Below are positions 49,269 to 59,389 of a stretch of DNA of 64,000 nt, one piece after another. Source of the stretch: Silvania confinis (GTDB lineage: Bacteria; Pseudomonadota; Gammaproteobacteria; Enterobacterales; Enterobacteriaceae). The position numbers were made by a program, and so were the translations under genes. Where the stretch lies: the NCBI RefSeq assembly GCF_025564085.1, contig NZ_JAMGZJ010000071.1, positions 124,001 through 188,000 of the forward strand, written 5' to 3'. Below the pieces are notes generated by a model. The model worked only from the letters and a program-made list of their open reading frames with translations, was not told the DNA's origin and searched no databases. The first letter of the stretch is position 1, and each line of letters starts with the position of its first letter.

Positions 49269-49865
49269 ATGACCCAACTTCCTGAAGTAACCACCTCTCG
49301 TCAGCACATTCGCCAGTTAATCCGTCAGCATCGTCGTGCCCTAACTCCCGACCAGCAAGCTCATTTCGCCCAGCAGGCCGCCGCACGCATGATGGCGTAT
49401 CCACCCGTGGTGATGGCGCACACTGTCGCACTGTTTCTCTCTTTCGATGGCGAACTCGATACCCAACCACTGATCGACCAGCTCTGGCGCGCCGGCAAAA
49501 AGGTTTACCTGCCCGTGCTGCACCCGTTCAGCCCCGGCAACCTGCTGTTTTTAAATTACCATCCGCACAGCGAACTGGTGGTGAATCGCCTGAGAATTAC
49601 GGAACCGAAACTGGACGTGCGCGACGTATTCCCACTGGCAAAGCTGGATGTGCTGGTGACACCGCTGGTAGCCTTTGATGACAATGGCCAGCGCCTGGGA
49701 ATGGGCGGGGGTTTTTACGATCGTACGCTGCAAAACTGGCAGCAGTATGGCCTACAGCCGGTGGGATACGCGCACGACTGTCAGCGCGTGGAGGCACTCC
49801 CGGTGGAAAAATGGGATATTCCGTTGCCTGCGGTGGTTACGCCGTCAAAAACCTGGCAATGGTAA
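49269..49865 (+). CDS. ygfA: 5-formyltetrahydrofolate cyclo-ligase
   Basis: 198 aa; ATP-dependent conversion of 5-formyl-THF to 5,10-methenyl-THF. The Arg/Lys-rich N-terminal segment RQLIRQHRRAL and the GMGGGFYDRTL phosphate loop are present. The product feeds one-carbon pools linked with gcvTHP and serA nearby. ATG 49269 is chosen for its conserved MTQLPE start; E. coli annotation is 16 residues shorter. Confidence 0.93.
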   Translation: MTQLPEVTTSRQHIRQLIRQHRRALTPDQQAHFAQQAAARMMAYPPVVMAHTVALFLSFDGELDTQPLIDQLWRAGKKVYLPVLHPFSPGNLLFLNYHPHSELVVNRLRITEPKLDVRDVFPLAKLDVLVTPLVAFDDNGQRLGMGGGFYDRTLQNWQQYGLQPVGYAHDCQRVEALPVEKWDIPLPAVVTPSKTWQW

Positions 49866-49941
49866 AAAAGCCGGGTGGCGGCTTCGCCTGACCCGGCCTA
49901 TGTTGGACCCGTAGGCCCGGCAAGCGTCAGCGCCGCCGGGC
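49865..49941. repeat. REP pair (BIME) between ygfA and serA, with a serA-side T-run
   Basis: Units GCCGGGTGGCGGCTTCGCC... (49870-49900) and GTAGGCCCGGCAAGCGTC... (49911-49941) facing each other between the convergent genes. The six A before the first unit read as a T-run on the minus strand, so it can terminate serA transcripts. The sibC small RNA found here in E. coli was not seen. Confidence 0.8.
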
Positions 49942-49954
49942 GTAAAACCGCAGA

Positions 49955-51187
49955 TCAGTACAGCAGACGCGCGCGAATGGTGCCTGGAATGGCCTTCATC
50001 CCCTGCAGCGCTTTCTCGGCGACATCTTCATCCGCTTCGATATCAATAACCACATAGCCCATCTGCGCGTTGGTTTGCAGATACTGGGCAGCAATGTTGA
50101 CGCCCTGCTCGGCGAAGATCTGGTTCAGTGCTGTCAGTACGCCCGGACGGTTTTCGTGGATGTGCAGCAGGCGACGACCACCGTGCAACGGCAGAGAAAC
50201 TTCCGGGAAGTTCACCGCAGAAAGAGTTGAACCGTTATCGGAATATTTGCTCAGCTTACCGGCCACTTCGAGGCCGATGTTTTCCTGCGCTTCCTGCGTT
50301 GAACCGCCGATGTGCGGCGTCAGGATCACGTTATCAAACTCACACAGCGGTGAGGTGAACGGATCGGTGTTAGTGGCAGGCTCGGTTGGGAAAACGTCGA
50401 TTGCCGCCCCCGCCAGATGCTTGCGTCTCAGCGCTTCGCACAGGGCCGGGATATCCACGACCGTACCGCGCGCGGCGTTGATCAGCAGCGAGCCCGGCTT
50501 CATCAACGCCAGCTCTTCTGCGCCCATCATGTTTTTGGTAGAAGCGTTTTCCGGAACGTGCAGGCTTACCACGTCGCTCATATTCAGCAAGTCGGAAAGG
50601 TGCTGAACCTGCGTGGCGTTACCCAGCGGCAGTTTGTTTTCGATGTCGTAGAAGAAGACGTGCATCCCCAGCGATTCCGCGAGAATACCCAGCTGCGTAC
50701 CGATGTGGCCGTAACCGATAATGCCCAGTTTTTTACCACGCGCTTCGAAAGAACCGGACGCGAGTTTATTCCAGATCCCACGGTGTGCTTTGGCGTTGGC
50801 TTCAGGAATACCGCGCAGCAGCAGCAGCAGCTCGCCAATGACTAACTCCGCCACGGAACGGGTGTTGGAGAATGGGGCGTTGAATACCGGGATCCCGCGC
50901 TTTGCCGCTGCGCTGAGGTCAACCTGGTTAGTGCCGATACAGAAGCAGCCGATCGCCACCAGCTTTTCCGCCGCCGCAATCACGTCTTCTGTCAGTTGGG
51001 TACGGGATCGCAGACCGATGAAGTGGGCATCACGGATCGACTCTTTCAGCTGTTCGGTGTCCAGCGCACCTTTGTGAAATTCGATGTTGGTGTAACCTGC
51101 CGCACGAAGGTTATCCAGTGCTTTTTGATGCACCCCTTCTACCAGCAGAAATTTAATCTTGTCTTTCTCCAGTGATACCTTTGCCAT
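49955..51187 (-). CDS. serA: D-3-phosphoglycerate dehydrogenase SerA
   Basis: 410 aa. First step of serine synthesis: NAD-dependent oxidation of 3-phosphoglycerate. NAD motif GYGHIGTQLGILAESLG, catalytic Arg/Glu/His in NAARGTVVD and TPHIGGSTQEAQ, C-terminal ACT domain (about 335-410) for serine feedback. Near-identical to E. coli length. Confidence 0.97.
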   Translation of the reverse strand: MAKVSLEKDKIKFLLVEGVHQKALDNLRAAGYTNIEFHKGALDTEQLKESIRDAHFIGLRSRTQLTEDVIAAAEKLVAIGCFCIGTNQVDLSAAAKRGIPVFNAPFSNTRSVAELVIGELLLLLRGIPEANAKAHRGIWNKLASGSFEARGKKLGIIGYGHIGTQLGILAESLGMHVFFYDIENKLPLGNATQVQHLSDLLNMSDVVSLHVPENASTKNMMGAEELALMKPGSLLINAARGTVVDIPALCEALRRKHLAGAAIDVFPTEPATNTDPFTSPLCEFDNVILTPHIGGSTQEAQENIGLEVAGKLSKYSDNGSTLSAVNFPEVSLPLHGGRRLLHIHENRPGVLTALNQIFAEQGVNIAAQYLQTNAQMGYVVIDIEADEDVAEKALQGMKAIPGTIRARLLY

Positions 51188-51416
51188 TTACCCGACCCTG
51201 TCTGATTGTCTGAACTAATGTTGTGCTGGATTTGAATCCGCTCTAGCCAACATATCAAAAAAAACTATTGCAGCAATATGAACGTTTGCGTCGGCACTCT
51301 GAAGAAATGTCATCCAGCGTGAATTGGCAGTGAAATATGCTAAGGAAAAATACGAATACGGCAGGATCGTCAGGAGACCATCAGAAATGTGATACAAGTC
51401 ACCGAATATGGCTTTT
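51188..51416. promoter_or_regulatory. serA upstream region
   Basis: 229 bases between serA and the rpiA terminator, AT-rich and without an open frame. E. coli serA has Lrp-activated promoters here; no individual site could be assigned. Confidence 0.3.
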
Positions 51417-51449
51417 GCAAAAAAAGTTAGCGGGGGGAGGCTCCCCCCG
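51416..51449 (-). terminator. rpiA terminator
   Basis: Minus-strand stem CGGGGGGA/TCCCCCCG with a three-base loop, then a T-rich run (TAACTTTTTTTG), just after the rpiA stop codon. Confidence 0.75.
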
Positions 51450-51454
51450 TCAGA

Positions 51455-52114
51455 TCATTTCACGATGGTTTTGACGCCATCGGCGGTACCAATCAGCGCG
51501 ACATCGGCGCCACGATTAGCAAATAACCCAACTGTTACCACGCCTGGCAGGCCATTGATGGCATTTTCCATCGCGATAGCATCGAGGATCTCCAGGCCGT
51601 AAACATCAAGGATCACGTTACCGTTATCCGTTACCACGCCCTGTCGGTATTCCGGGCGGCCGCCCAGTTTGACCAGCTCACGCGCTACCGCGCTGCGTGC
51701 CATCGGGATCACTTCAACCGGCAGCGGGAAGGTACCCAGAATATCGACCTGCTTGGACGCATCGGCGATACAGATAAACTTGTCAGCCACGGAGGCGATG
51801 ATTTTCTCACGCGTTAACGCCGCACCGCCGCCTTTAATCATCTGCATATGGCCATTGATCTCATCAGCGCCATCGACGTAGATCCCCAGACGATCCACTT
51901 CGTTCAGATCAAAAACAGTGATACCGAGGCTTTTCAGCTTTTCCGTGGAGGCATCTGAGCTTGACACCGCGCCCTCGATTTGTCCCTTCATGGTACCCAG
52001 CGCATCAATAAAGTGTGCTGCCGTTGACCCTGTGCCCACGCCAACAATGGTGCCCGGTTGTACGTACTGGAGAGCGGCCCATCCTACTGCTTTTTTCAGT
52101 TCATCCTGCGTCAT
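51455..52114 (-). CDS. rpiA: Ribose-5-phosphate isomerase A
   Basis: 219 aa. Interconverts ribose-5-P and ribulose-5-P in the pentose phosphate pathway. Motifs [22 protein letters not shown] and [11 protein letters not shown], holding the substrate-binding and catalytic Asp/Glu/Lys. Divergent from argP (151 bases). Confidence 0.97.
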   Translation of the reverse strand: MTQDELKKAVGWAALQYVQPGTIVGVGTGSTAAHFIDALGTMKGQIEGAVSSSDASTEKLKSLGITVFDLNEVDRLGIYVDGADEINGHMQMIKGGGAALTREKIIASVADKFICIADASKQVDILGTFPLPVEVIPMARSAVARELVKLGGRPEYRQGVVTDNGNVILDVYGLEILDAIAMENAINGLPGVVTVGLFANRGADVALIGTADGVKTIVK

Positions 52115-52265
52115 GATCTCTTGCCCGTGGTGTTTTTTGCGTGACGCGCATTATAGAACATTCACCTGCGCCATGTGATCTGCGAGGTCACCAATTTCGT
52201 CTGTATCAAACATAAATTTATGTCATAGTGCGACGTAATGAACTATTTGGGAGTCAGCCAGAGCA

Positions 52266-53159
52266 ATGAAACGTCCGGACTACAGAACACTACAGGCGCT
52301 TGATGCCGTTATTCGTGAACGCGGATTTGAACGCGCAGCGCAAAAGCTGTGTATTACGCAATCCGCCGTTTCACAGCGAATCAAACAGCTTGAAAATATG
52401 TTCGGACAGCCGCTGCTGGTTCGTACCGTACCGCCGCGTCCCACCGAACAGGGGCAAAAACTGCTGGCCCTGCTGCGCCAGGTTGAACTGCTGGAAGATG
52501 AGTGGCTGGGCGACGAACAGACCGGCTCAACGCCGCTGCTGCTCTCGCTGGCGGTCAACGCCGACAGTCTGGCCACCTGGCTGCTGCCTGCGCTTGCGCC
52601 GGTACTGGCCGACTCCCCTATCCGTCTGAATCTGCAGGTTGAAGACGAAACGCGCACCCAGGAACGTCTGCGTCGCGGTGAAGTGGTTGGCGCAGTCAGT
52701 ATCCAGCCACAGGCGCTGCCAAGCTGCCTGGTGGATCAGTTGGGCGCGCTGGACTACCTGTTCGTCGGCTCCAAAGCCTTTGCCGATCGCTACTTCCCGA
52801 ACGGCGTGACCCGCGCCGCGTTGCTGAAAGCCCCGGCCGTGGCCTTTGACCATCTTGATGATATGCATCAGGCGTTTTTACAGCAGAACTTCGACCTGCC
52901 GCCGGGCAGCGTGCCGTGCCATATCGTCAATTCATCAGAAGCTTTCGTCCAGCTGGCGCGCCAGGGCACCACCTGCTGCATGATCCCGCATTTGCAAATT
53001 GAGAGAGAGATTCTGAACGGCGAGCTTATTGATCTGACGCCTGGCTTGCATCAGCGCCGGATGCTTTACTGGCACCGTTTTGCGCCGGAAAGCCGCATGA
53101 TGCGCAACGTGACCGACGCGCTGCTGGCTCACGGGCATAAGGTCTTGCGACAGGACTAA
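52266..53159 (+). CDS. argP: LysR-family regulator ArgP
   Basis: 297 aa. HTH at about residues 18-37 ([19 protein letters not shown]), then the ligand-binding domain. It activates argO with arginine and holds RNA polymerase with lysine in E. coli, and also affects dapB, lysA, gdhA. Acts on argO, 900 bases downstream in this window. Confidence 0.96.
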   Translation: MKRPDYRTLQALDAVIRERGFERAAQKLCITQSAVSQRIKQLENMFGQPLLVRTVPPRPTEQGQKLLALLRQVELLEDEWLGDEQTGSTPLLLSLAVNADSLATWLLPALAPVLADSPIRLNLQVEDETRTQERLRRGEVVGAVSIQPQALPSCLVDQLGALDYLFVGSKAFADRYFPNGVTRAALLKAPAVAFDHLDDMHQAFLQQNFDLPPGSVPCHIVNSSEAFVQLARQGTTCCMIPHLQIEREILNGELIDLTPGLHQRRMLYWHRFAPESRMMRNVTDALLAHGHKVLRQD

Positions 53160-53167
53160 CGAAATGA

Positions 53168-53188
53168 CCCTCTCCTTGTGGGAGAGGG
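53168..53188. repeat. CCCTCTCC/GGAGAGGG hairpin after argP
   Basis: Eight-base perfect arms with a five-base loop, nine bases after the argP stop. Same family as the element at 3531-3551; no T-run on either strand. Confidence 0.5.
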
Positions 53189-53202
53189 ATCAGACGCGAG
53201 AG

Positions 53203-53949
53203 TTACTGAGTTTTTGGCGCGGTTTCAGGCTGCTGCTGAGCCTGTGCAGGTTCAATCTGGAACACCACGTCAACCTGATCGTCGAACTGAATAGTTGGCT
53301 GCTCGTAAGTTTCCTGGGCAGATACCGGCGCGGCATCTGCCTTCATCATACGTACCATCGGGCTCGGCTGGTAGTTAGAGACATGGTAGCGCACGCTGTA
53401 CACCGGCCCCAGCTTAGTGTTAAAGCCTGAAGCAAGCTGCTGTGCCTGATGCAGTGCATCATCAATGGCGGCTTTACGCGCTTCGTCTTTGTACTTATCC
53501 GGTTGCGCAACACCCAGAGTGACAGAACGGATTTCGTTCAGGCCCGCTTTCAGTGCACCATCCAGCAGCGCATTCAGCTTATCGAGCTGACGCACCGTGA
53601 CTTCAACAGTACGTACCGCACGGTAACCTTTCAGAATACTTTTACCATTCTGGTAGTCGTAATCCGGCTGGGTGCGCAGGTTCGCGGCGTTAATGTCTTT
53701 CTTCGCGACCTGATTCTGTTCCAGGAACGAGAGATATTGCGCAACACGATCATCTGCCTGTTTCTTGGCGGATGCTGCATCCTTTGCTGAAGCATTCACC
53801 TCAATGGCTAACGTGGCGATGTCCGGTACGGCATCCACGCTTGCGGTTCCTGTGGTGACGATATGCGGGCTATTAGGCAATTCGTTTGCCTGCGCCGACA
53901 CTGCGCCAAAACTGACTAATGCCGCGAGGGCGAGTACGTTAAACTTCAC
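53203..53949 (-). CDS. yggE: Periplasmic SIMPL-domain protein YggE
   Basis: 248 aa with an unusual but well-supported GTG start at 53949: GGAGG lies nine bases upstream and the signal peptide (VKFNVLALAALVSFGAVSAQA) begins exactly there, as in E. coli YggE. The SIMPL (DUF541) domain makes up the rest. The E. coli protein eases oxidative stress; no enzymatic motif is visible. Confidence 0.93.
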   Translation of the reverse strand: MKFNVLALAALVSFGAVSAQANELPNSPHIVTTGTASVDAVPDIATLAIEVNASAKDAASAKKQADDRVAQYLSFLEQNQVAKKDINAANLRTQPDYDYQNGKSILKGYRAVRTVEVTVRQLDKLNALLDGALKAGLNEIRSVTLGVAQPDKYKDEARKAAIDDALHQAQQLASGFNTKLGPVYSVRYHVSNYQPSPMVRMMKADAAPVSAQETYEQPTIQFDDQVDVVFQIEPAQAQQQPETAPKTQ

Positions 53950-54040
53950 TGTTATTCCTCCATGTTGCGAAGAGTGCCCGTTTACAGGGCGCATGCCAGC
54001 AAGCTTAGCGTTTCACGCCCAGATGTCCATAAGAGAACGC

Positions 54041-54676
54041 TTAGTTAAACAGCGCCTGAATATGCGCAATGCCATCTTTCGCTAACTGAACAGCGATAAC
54101 CCACATCACCAGCCCCACCAGCGTATTAATGATGCGCTGGGCTTTTGCCGTACGCAGACGCGGTGCCAGCCAGGCGGCGAGCAGTGCCAGACCGAAAAAC
54201 CACAGGAAGGAGGCGCTGACCGTACCCAGTGCGAACCAGCGTTTCGGCTCGACATCCAGCTGGCCGCCCAGGCTGCCTAACACCACAAAGGTATCCAGGT
54301 AAACATGCGGGTTGAGCCAGGTCACTGCCAGCATGGTGACGATGAGTTTCCAGCGCCCCTGCTTCATCACCTCGGCACTGGCCAGCTCCAGATTGCTGCT
54401 CATCGCGGTTTTCAGCGCACCGAAGCCGTACCACAGCAGAAACGCCACCCCACCCCAGGTCACCAGCGCCAGCAGCCATGGCGACTGCATCAGCAGCGCG
54501 CTACCGCCAAAGATACCCGCGCAAATCAGCAGCAGATCGCTGACCGCGCACAGCAGGGCGATCATCAGATGATACTGACGACGAATGCCCTGGTTCATGA
54601 CAAATGCATTTTGTGGGCCGAGGGGCAGGATCATCGCCGCACCTAATATAAGCCCTTGAAAATAATAGGTTAACAT
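54041..54676 (-). CDS. argO: Arginine exporter ArgO
   Basis: 211 aa LysE-family inner-membrane exporter for arginine and canavanine, from MLTYYFQGL, which matches the E. coli start. Six hydrophobic helices; family motif [19 protein letters not shown] near residue 15 and the [11 protein letters not shown] segment. Regulated by ArgP and Lrp in E. coli; the AT-rich 204-base upstream space should hold those sites. Confidence 0.95.
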   Translation of the reverse strand: MLTYYFQGLILGAAMILPLGPQNAFVMNQGIRRQYHLMIALLCAVSDLLLICAGIFGGSALLMQSPWLLALVTWGGVAFLLWYGFGALKTAMSSNLELASAEVMKQGRWKLIVTMLAVTWLNPHVYLDTFVVLGSLGGQLDVEPKRWFALGTVSASFLWFFGLALLAAWLAPRLRTAKAQRIINTLVGLVMWVIAVQLAKDGIAHIQALFN

Positions 54677-54880
54677 AAAAATAATTCCGGTAAATCGTCT
54701 TAAGCGCAGACTATACCGCGGGATAATCATTAGAGGAAATTGAAAATATTAATCATGAATAAGCAATGTTAATAATGTGCACCTTTGCGATCCGACAGAA
54801 TCAGATTTCAACAAGAGTGTTACTGCTTGCCCCCGAGTATGCTGCAAGTATCTTTGTCCTTACCTCGCTGAAGGATCTGT
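54677..54880. promoter_or_regulatory. Divergent argO / TRAP-binding-protein region
   Basis: 204 bases. The half next to argO is strongly AT-rich (ATTAATCATGAATAAGC), fitting ArgP/Lrp control. The right half leads to the binding-protein gene with AAGGATCTGT before its ATG. No firm site assigned. Confidence 0.3.
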
Positions 54881-55921
54881 ATGAAACATACCGGACATGT
54901 TTTATGTCTCTTCGTCGCGCTGGTCTTACCCGGAGTCGGCAATGCACAAACCACGCTGCGCTACACCGACCACGAACCGTACGGGAATATGCGCACTCAG
55001 ATTATCAAGAACACCTTTTTCAAGGCGATTGAGCGTGAGTCTCGGGGAAGTATAAAAATAGATGCTCACTGGAACGGTGAAATCACCAGCAGTTATCAAG
55101 CGCTCGAAACCCTGTCCCAGGGAGAACGCGCAGATATCGGCATTGTGGTTCCCGAATATACCCCTGACCAGCTACCGCGCCACCAGCTGTTTAAAAGCTT
55201 TCCGCTGGGCCCGGATAACGGCAAAGCTCAGGTGCAGTTCTTTCACCGCGTATTTCGCGATTATCCGCAATTCGCCGCTGAGCTGGATAACAATAACCTC
55301 GTGATGCTGCAATTTTTCCTCGGCTACCCGGCAGCCTTTTTTACCAGCAAGGCAAACGTTGGGCCCACGCAGTTGGCCGGCACGCGATGGCGAACTGCCA
55401 GCTTCTGGCATCAGTCTTTTTTGCGCAATGCCGGTGCCACGACGGTTACCCTGCCGTGGAACAGCAAAATTGTCGATGCGCTACAAGAGGGGCAACTTGA
55501 TGGGCTGCTGGTGAATCTGGACAGTGGCGATGATATCGGTGCCCCGCGTGCCGCGCCCTATATTCAGCTGTCCCCTGCGCTTTGGCTGGGTCATGTTTAT
55601 CTGCTGGCGATGAATAAGGATGCCTGGAATGCGCTTTCATCGCAGGACCAGGCCGCGATCCAACGGGCTGCAGCGTCTACGGAACAGGCACTCGGCGCCT
55701 GGCTTGATACCAGCCTGAATCACATGGCCAGGCAGCTGGAACAGCAAGGCGCTCTGGTTCACTTTCTTTCTCGCGAGGAGCTTAATCAATGGCGGGATGC
55801 CACGCGCTATCAGCAGGTACAGGCGAAGTGGGTCGGTGAGCAGGAGCGTAAAGGCGTGACGGATGCAGGCAGCTTAGTCGAGTCCGTCAGCTCGCTACTG
55901 TCAGACGCGATGCAAAAATAA
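54881..55921 (+). CDS. Lone TRAP-type (DctP-like) periplasmic binding protein
   Basis: 346 aa. Signal peptide cleaved after GVGNA-Q near residue 22; the mature part has the DctP/TRAP layout with WNGEITSSYQALETLSQGERADIGIVVPEY-type N-lobe and a hinge-helix Arg/Trp segment (GTRWRTASFW). AAGGA lies five bases before the ATG. No DctQ or DctM membrane genes are beside it, unlike most TRAP systems, and E. coli has nothing between argO and mscS. It may feed a remote TRAP permease or serve as a sensor input. Substrate, probably a carboxylate, unknown. Confidence 0.8.
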   Translation: MKHTGHVLCLFVALVLPGVGNAQTTLRYTDHEPYGNMRTQIIKNTFFKAIERESRGSIKIDAHWNGEITSSYQALETLSQGERADIGIVVPEYTPDQLPRHQLFKSFPLGPDNGKAQVQFFHRVFRDYPQFAAELDNNNLVMLQFFLGYPAAFFTSKANVGPTQLAGTRWRTASFWHQSFLRNAGATTVTLPWNSKIVDALQEGQLDGLLVNLDSGDDIGAPRAAPYIQLSPALWLGHVYLLAMNKDAWNALSSQDQAAIQRAAASTEQALGAWLDTSLNHMARQLEQQGALVHFLSREELNQWRDATRYQQVQAKWVGEQERKGVTDAGSLVESVSSLLSDAMQK

Positions 55922-55944
55922 AGCCCGCGCACTGGCGCGGGCTT
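55921..55944. terminator. Two-way hairpin between binding-protein gene and mscS
   Basis: AAGCCCGCGC/GCGCGGGCTT stem with loop ACTG, beginning within the stop codon of the binding protein; mscS ends 19 bases away on the other strand. The flanks are short of T, so it is a modest terminator. Confidence 0.55.
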
Positions 55945-55962
55945 AAACGATCATCGGGAGCG

Positions 55963-56820
55963 TTACTCCTCTCCTTCCTTCACGCGCTTAAAGTTCACGT
56001 CCATCTGCGGGTGCGGGAAGCTAATGCCGTTGGCATCAAAATCACGCTTCACGCGTTCCAGCACATCCCAGTAGACGCTCTGCAGGTCACTGCTGTTGCT
56101 CCAGACGCGCACCACAAAGTTGATCTGCGAGGCACCCAGTTCATTCAGGCGTACCGTCATTTCGCGATCTTTAATAATCCGCTCGTCAGACTCGATGATG
56201 TTAGTAAGTAGCTGCTTCACCTTGTCGATATCGGAGTCGTATGTCACGCCAATAATGAACTCATTACGACGCACCGGCTCGCGGGAGAAGTTGATGATGT
56301 TGTTGGCGATGATTTTACCGTTCGGGATCACGACGATCCGCCCATCGACGGTACGCATGGTAGTAGAGAATATTTGCACCTGCAGTACGGTCCCCGCCAC
56401 ACCGCCCAGATCGACATACTCACCAGAACGGAACGGACGGAAGGTCACCAGCAGCACACCGGCGGCCAGGTTCGACAGCGAGCCCTGCAGGGCAAGACCG
56501 ATGGCCAGACCGGCGGCACCGAGAACCGCAATCACCGAGGCCGTCTGCACGCCTACACGCCCTAGCGCGGCGATCAGCGTAAAGGCGATAATGCCGTAGC
56601 GCACCAGCGCAGAGAGAAAGTCCGCTACTGTGGCATCAATCTGACGCGCACGCATCAGACGATTAACCGCATTCGACACGATACGTGCCACGATCATACC
56701 CACGATAATAATCGCGATCGCCGCGACGATGTTTACGGCGTAACTCAGCAGCAACGCCTGATTGCGCACCAGCCAGGAGCCCGCGTTATTGATGCTATCT
56801 ACAACACCGAGATCTTCCAT
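55963..56820 (-). CDS. mscS: Small-conductance mechanosensitive channel MscS
   Basis: 285 aa. Heptameric inner-membrane channel that opens under hypo-osmotic stress. Three N-terminal helices; pore-lining TM3 with its Gly/Ala-rich pattern ([17 protein letters not shown]), then the vestibule domain. One residue shorter than E. coli at the C-terminus. Confidence 0.97.
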   Translation of the reverse strand: MEDLGVVDSINNAGSWLVRNQALLLSYAVNIVAAIAIIIVGMIVARIVSNAVNRLMRARQIDATVADFLSALVRYGIIAFTLIAALGRVGVQTASVIAVLGAAGLAIGLALQGSLSNLAAGVLLVTFRPFRSGEYVDLGGVAGTVLQVQIFSTTMRTVDGRIVVIPNGKIIANNIINFSREPVRRNEFIIGVTYDSDIDKVKQLLTNIIESDERIIKDREMTVRLNELGASQINFVVRVWSNSSDLQSVYWDVLERVKRDFDANGISFPHPQMDVNFKRVKEGEE

Positions 56821-56956
56821 TCAATTTTCCTTATCTAAGCCAGATCATAAAAAAGACTCCCACATCGAGGCAGGAAGCTGAGTAAAGGGTAAACAAAAAG
56901 CGAAGATATTGCCAAACAGATCACAAAAAGAGCCGTTGCAGCTCGTTGAAAAGGCA

Positions 56957-56988
56957 TAAAAAAAGCCCGCACACAGTGCAGGCTTTTT
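56957..56988 (-). terminator. fbaA terminator
   Basis: AAAAAGCC-GCAC/GTGC-GGCTTTTT stem with one bulge on each arm and a loop of three, giving T-runs on both strands, about 20 bases after the fbaA stop. Confidence 0.8.
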
Positions 56989-57008
56989 GATGCTAATGGC
57001 AGCTCAAA

Positions 57009-58088
57009 TTACAGAACGTCAACCGCGTTCAGCTCTTTGAATGCCTGCTCCAGACGGGTGATCATAGAGGTCTGTGCAGCACGCAGCCATACGCGTGGAT
57101 CGTAGTATTTCTTGTTTGGCTGGTCTTCGCCTTTCGGGTTGCCCAGCTGACCCTGCAGGTAAGCTTCGTTAGCTTTGTAGTAGCCCAGAATACCTTCCCA
57201 TGTTGCCCACTGGGTGTCGGTATCGATGTTCATTTTGATAACACCGTAGCTTACAGAGTCTTTGATTTCCTGAGCAGAAGAACCGGAACCGCCGTGGAAG
57301 ACGAAGTTCAGGCTGTTGTGCGGCAGGTTATGTTTCTTAGAAACATAGTCCTGAGAATCGCGCAGGATAGTTGGAGTCAGTACCACGTTACCAGGCTTGT
57401 ACACGCCGTGTACGTTACCGAAGGAAGCCGCGATAGTGAAACGTGGGCTGATTTTGCTCAGCTCGGTGTAAGCGTAATCAACGTCTTCTGGCTGAGTGTA
57501 CAGGGCAGAAGCGTCCATGTGGCTGTTGTCCACGCCGTCTTCTTCACCACCGGTGCAACCCAGTTCGATTTCCAGGGTCATGTCCATTTTGGCCATGCGC
57601 GCCAGGTATTTGGAGCAGATCTCGATGTTCTCTTCCAGAGACTCTTCAGACAGGTCGATCATGTGAGAAGAGAACAGTGGCTTACCGGTAGCGGCGAAGT
57701 GTTTTTCACCCGCGTCCAACAGACCGTCGATCCACGGCAGCAGTTTCTTCGCGCAGTGGTCAGTGTGCAGGATAACCGGAACACCGTAGTGCTCAGCCAT
57801 CTGGTGAACGTGATGTGCGCCAGAGATTGCGCCCAGGATTGCTGCGCCCTGAGGAACGTCAGTTTTCACGCCTTTACCTGCGATGAACGCTGCGCCGCCG
57901 TTGGAGAACTGAACGATGACAGGTGCTTTAGCTTTGGCTGCAGTTTCCAGAACGGCGTTGATGGAGTCGGTACCCACGCAGTTAACGGCTGGCAGAGCAA
58001 AGTTGTTTTCTTTAGCTACCTGGAACACTTTCTGAACGTCATCACCGGTGATCACGCCAGGTTTTACGAAATCAAAAATTTTAGACAT
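57009..58088 (-). CDS. fbaA: Class II fructose-bisphosphate aldolase
   Basis: 359 aa Zn-dependent aldolase of glycolysis and gluconeogenesis. Catalytic Asp and zinc His in VILHTDHCAKK, later zinc His in FGNVHGVYKPG and NFVFHGGSGS. Third gene of epd-pgk-fbaA, 89 bases after pgk. Confidence 0.98.
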   Translation of the reverse strand: MSKIFDFVKPGVITGDDVQKVFQVAKENNFALPAVNCVGTDSINAVLETAAKAKAPVIVQFSNGGAAFIAGKGVKTDVPQGAAILGAISGAHHVHQMAEHYGVPVILHTDHCAKKLLPWIDGLLDAGEKHFAATGKPLFSSHMIDLSEESLEENIEICSKYLARMAKMDMTLEIELGCTGGEEDGVDNSHMDASALYTQPEDVDYAYTELSKISPRFTIAASFGNVHGVYKPGNVVLTPTILRDSQDYVSKKHNLPHNSLNFVFHGGSGSSAQEIKDSVSYGVIKMNIDTDTQWATWEGILGYYKANEAYLQGQLGNPKGEDQPNKKYYDPRVWLRAAQTSMITRLEQAFKELNAVDVL

Positions 58089-58150
58089 GTTACGAGTCCT
58101 GTATCTTCGGCCTTGGAAAGGGGCGTGCTCTAATAAGCGCGCTGAAAATT

Positions 58151-58168
58151 GGGCAGGTTTCCCTGCCC
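58151..58168 (-). repeat. Hairpin between pgk and fbaA
   Basis: GGGCAGG/CCTGCCC with a four-base loop, ten bases after the pgk stop. No T-run; fits an mRNA-processing or stability element that lets fbaA be expressed at a level different from pgk. Confidence 0.4.
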
Positions 58169-58177
58169 TGAAATGGC

Positions 58178-59341
58178 TTACTTCTTAGCGCGCTCTTCGA
58201 GCATCGCTACTGCCGGCAGAACTTTACCTTCCACGAATTCGAGGAATGCGCCGCCGCCAGTGGAGATGTAGGAGATCTTGTCGGAAATACCGAACAGATC
58301 GATAGCTGCCAGAGTGTCACCGCCGCCAGCGATGGAGAAGGCTTCGCTGTCTGCAATCGCGTTAGCCACGATTTCAGTACCTTTGCGGAAGTTAGGGAAT
58401 TCGAACACGCCAACCGGGCCGTTCCACAGAATGGTTTTTGCGTCTTTCAGGATGGCAGCCAGTTTCTCTGCAGAAACGTCGCCCAGGTCCAGAATCTGCT
58501 CTTCATCTTTGATGTCAGCAACAGATTTCAGTTCTGCGGTTGCGGTTTCGGAGAACTCGGTCGCCACACGAACATCAGTAGGAACCGGGATATCACACGT
58601 GGTCAGCAGACGTTTGGCTTCTTCAACCAGGTCAGCTTCATACAGGGATTTACCCACGTTGTGGCCTTGAGCGGCAACGAAGGTGTTGGCGATACCACCG
58701 CCAACGATCAGCTGGTCAGCAATTTTGGACAGAGAGTCCAGAACGGTCAGTTTGGTCGAAACTTTAGAACCACCAACGATAGCGACCATTGGGCGAGCAG
58801 GCTCTTTCAGCGCTTTACCCAGTGCTTCCAGTTCGTCTGCCAGCAGTGGACCTGCACAAGCAACGTCTGCGAATTTACCGATACCGTGGGTAGAAGCCTG
58901 TGCACGGTGAGCCGTACCGAAGGCATCCATGACGAATACGTCGCACAGTGCAGCGTATTTTTTGGACAGCGCTTCGTCGTCTTTCTTCTCGCCTTTGTTA
59001 AAGCGAACGTTTTCCAGAACAACCAGTTCACCCGCAGCGACTTCAACGCCGTCAAGGTAGTCTTTAACCAGACGTACCGGGTTAGACAGTTTGTCTTTCA
59101 GGTAATTAACAACCGGGAGCAGAGAGAATTCTTCGTTGTACTCGCCTTCGGTCGGACGACCCAGGTGGGAGGTAACCATCACTTTTGCACCCTGCTTGAG
59201 CGCCAGTTCGATGGTTGGCAGAGAGGCACGAATACGCGCGTCGCTGGTAACTTTACCCTCTTTAACCGGTACGTTCAGATCTGCACGGATGAAAACGCGT
59301 TTACCTGCCAGATCCAGATCGGTCATCTTAATTACAGACAT
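58178..59341 (-). CDS. pgk: Phosphoglycerate kinase
   Basis: 387 aa from [10 protein letters not shown]. Makes ATP from 1,3-bisphosphoglycerate. N-domain [13 protein letters not shown] and substrate-site HLGRPTEG, C-domain nucleotide site with GGSKVSTK and the [15 protein letters not shown] stretch. Second gene of the epd operon, 48 bases after epd. Confidence 0.98.
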   Translation of the reverse strand: MSVIKMTDLDLAGKRVFIRADLNVPVKEGKVTSDARIRASLPTIELALKQGAKVMVTSHLGRPTEGEYNEEFSLLPVVNYLKDKLSNPVRLVKDYLDGVEVAAGELVVLENVRFNKGEKKDDEALSKKYAALCDVFVMDAFGTAHRAQASTHGIGKFADVACAGPLLADELEALGKALKEPARPMVAIVGGSKVSTKLTVLDSLSKIADQLIVGGGIANTFVAAQGHNVGKSLYEADLVEEAKRLLTTCDIPVPTDVRVATEFSETATAELKSVADIKDEEQILDLGDVSAEKLAAILKDAKTILWNGPVGVFEFPNFRKGTEIVANAIADSEAFSIAGGGDTLAAIDLFGISDKISYISTGGGAFLEFVEGKVLPAVAMLEERAKK

Positions 59342-59389
59342 GGTGAATCCTCTCATTGATTCTAAAGTTTTGCAGACGCACGACGCGTC

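Noticed and set aside
49866..49954. SibC-type antitoxin RNA between ygfA and serA, as in E. coli
   Set aside because: The gap holds a REP pair only; no sequence long enough for a 140-base sib RNA or its toxin frame.
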